Shown here: one piece after another, positions 6,713 to 7,313 of the stretch
Numbering within the stretch: the stretch's first letter is position 1
Layout: every line of letters starts with the position of its first letter
NCBI GenBank assembly: GCA_905182935.1
Contig: CAJJDL010000320.1
Location: forward strand, 1 to 7,313
Length of the DNA stretch: 7,313 bases
Source of the DNA: an uncultured Nitrospinaceae bacterium
GTDB lineage: Bacteria > Nitrospinota > Nitrospinia > Nitrospinales > VA-1
Direction: 5' to 3'
Position numbers and translations under genes: made by a program
Notes under the pieces: generated by a model
What the model saw: only the letters and a program-made list of their open reading frames with translations
Database searches by the model: none
What the model was told of the DNA's origin: nothing

Positions 6713-6751
6713 TGGTATAAAGTGTTTATTAGCATGCCCAATTTTATACCA
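6713..6751. repeat. 9-base perfect inverted repeat overlapping the rng promoter
   Basis: TGGTATAAA (6713-6721) and TTTATACCA (6743-6751) are exact reverse complements with 21 bases between them, including a GCATGC palindrome at 6732-6737. The right arm coincides with the extended -10 box of the predicted rng promoter; the left arm would lie just inside the transcript. It could be an operator, a structure in the rodA read-through transcript, or chance in AT-rich DNA. No U-tract follows on the - strand, so a terminator after rodA is less likely. Confidence 0.4.
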
Positions 6752-6770
6752 AACAAGCCCTTTGTTTCAA
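6743..6770 (-). promoter_or_regulatory. Predicted extended -10 sigma70 promoter for the rng operon
   Basis: On the - strand, TTGAAA (6770-6765, 5 of 6 to the -35 consensus) is followed by 16 bases and TATAAA (6748-6743, 5 of 6 to the -10 consensus). A TG one base upstream gives an extended -10. The -35 box overlaps the rodA stop codon. The predicted start near 6736 would leave an untranslated leader of roughly 85 bases before the rng ATG. It is the best promoter match I found in the window and would serve rng, the lipoprotein, the MFS gene and ychF; I saw no other clear promoter within that group. Confidence 0.55.
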
Positions 6771-7313
6771 TGACCGATTCGCCTCATCCCTATGTTAAGC
6801 AGTAGCCCGAAGGCAAAAAAATTGGTTATTAGGGAAGACCCACCATAACTTAGTAGAGGGAGAGGGAGCCCAGTTATTGGAAATAAGCCAATAGTCATTC
6901 CAATATTAAACAAAATATAAAATGAAATCGAACTTACAATTCCCAAAGCTAGGAAGAGACTAAATCGATCTGGCGCACGAAATGCGATACTCAGGCCCTT
7001 AAGGATAATGAACAAATAAATTGAGAACAGAAGCACTACTCCGACAAATCCTGTTTCTTCCGCAAAAACTGAAAAAATAAAGTCAGTATGTTTCTCGGGA
7101 AGAAAGTTGAGACGACTCTGAGTTCCCATGAAAAATCCTTTGCCCGAGAATCCTCCCGATCCAATTGCAATTTTCGATTGTATCGAATGATATCCAGCGC
7201 CGAGTGGATCAATTTCTGGGTTGAAGAGGGTCAGCACCCTTCGTTTCTGATAGTCCCTTAAAAAAAACCAAAGTAAAGGGGCTATTAAAATACAGGTACC
7301 AAATAACTTCGTT
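6767..7313 (-). CDS. rodA: Rod-shape-determining SEDS peptidoglycan glycosyltransferase RodA, C-terminal part (5' end outside window)
   Basis: RodA polymerises lipid II into glycan strands with a class B penicillin-binding protein and MreBCD during cell elongation, in the inner membrane. The frame is open to the window edge: 25 codons precede the internal GTG at 7237 and read naturally as RodA (LLWFFLRDYQKRR), so that GTG is not the start. About 181 residues are present, roughly the C-terminal half of a ~370-residue protein. Visible motifs are IDPLGAGYHSIQSKIAIGSG, whose Asp matches the conserved SEDS extracytoplasmic aspartate, then LNFLPEKHTDFIFSV, FAEETGFVG, and near the end TGLPLPLLSYGGSS. 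Hydrophobic segments follow the FAEETGFVG and RFSLFLALG regions and include the SYGGSS helix. FtsW, the division paralogue, is less likely because QSKIAIGSGG and FLPEKHTDFIF are RodA-like. The frame ends 116 bases before rng, in the same orientation. Confidence 0.95.
   Translation of the reverse strand, partial: TKLFGTCILIAPLLWFFLRDYQKRRVLTLFNPEIDPLGAGYHSIQSKIAIGSGGFSGKGFFMGTQSRLNFLPEKHTDFIFSVFAEETGFVGVVLLFSIYLFIILKGLSIAFRAPDRFSLFLALGIVSSISFYILFNIGMTIGLFPITGLPLPLLSYGGSSLITNFFAFGLLLNIGMRRIGH

Noticed and set aside
6304..6720. A 138-codon open frame on the + strand, antisense to the start of rng
   Set aside because: It lies almost wholly opposite the conserved N-terminal coding region of rng, has no recognisable domain or ribosome binding site, and is explained as a shadow of the rng codon pattern.
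7235..7237. GTG as the start codon of a short RodA-like protein
   Set aside because: The frame stays open upstream to the window edge and those 25 codons encode conserved RodA sequence, so the gene is truncated by the window rather than short.

Overview
The window is AT-rich bacterial chromosomal DNA, densely packed with housekeeping genes. It has seven recognisable genes in two convergent blocks. The gene set (RodA, RNase G, a BamE-like outer-membrane lipoprotein, RecJ) points to a rod-shaped Gram-negative bacterium. The adjacency of rodA and rng, plus a NarK-type transporter of a form I associate with deltaproteobacterial-like and cyanobacterial proteins, loosely suggests a deltaproteobacterial-like or marine uncultured lineage. 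That placement is inference; nothing here identifies the organism. I see no RNA genes, CRISPR arrays, insertion sequences or phage genes.

Left block, + strand (1-2119): the 3' end of rnhB (RNase HII), then a spacer with a good sigma70-like promoter, then recJ. recJ is broken by an apparent one-base deletion near position 1649, which splits it into a 435-codon upstream frame and a downstream frame carrying the last ~155 residues. Restoring one base rebuilds a RecJ of about 582 residues. The lost base falls exactly in the conserved Gly-Gly-His motif of the DHHA1 domain.

Middle (2120-2206): a short convergent spacer with nested inverted repeats and a T-run. It is best read as a shared, bidirectional transcription terminator for recJ and ychF.

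Right block, - strand (7313 down to 2207): rodA (3' part only), rng, a small BamE/SmpA-like lipoprotein, a nitrate/nitrite-porter-type MFS protein, and ychF. Gaps after rng are 27, 24 and 4 bases, so rng-lipoprotein-MFS-ychF look like one transcript. A strong extended -10 promoter overlaps the rodA stop codon and could drive this operon, and its -10 box forms one arm of a perfect 9-base inverted repeat. The products serve RNA processing (RNase G), envelope assembly (lipoprotein, RodA), anion uptake (MFS) and ribosome-associated ATPase function (YchF). They do not form an obvious single pathway.

Nothing here convincingly indicates a novel system. The points worth a second look are the recJ frameshift, the promoter/inverted-repeat arrangement before rng, the convergent terminator, and the anion porter inside a housekeeping operon.
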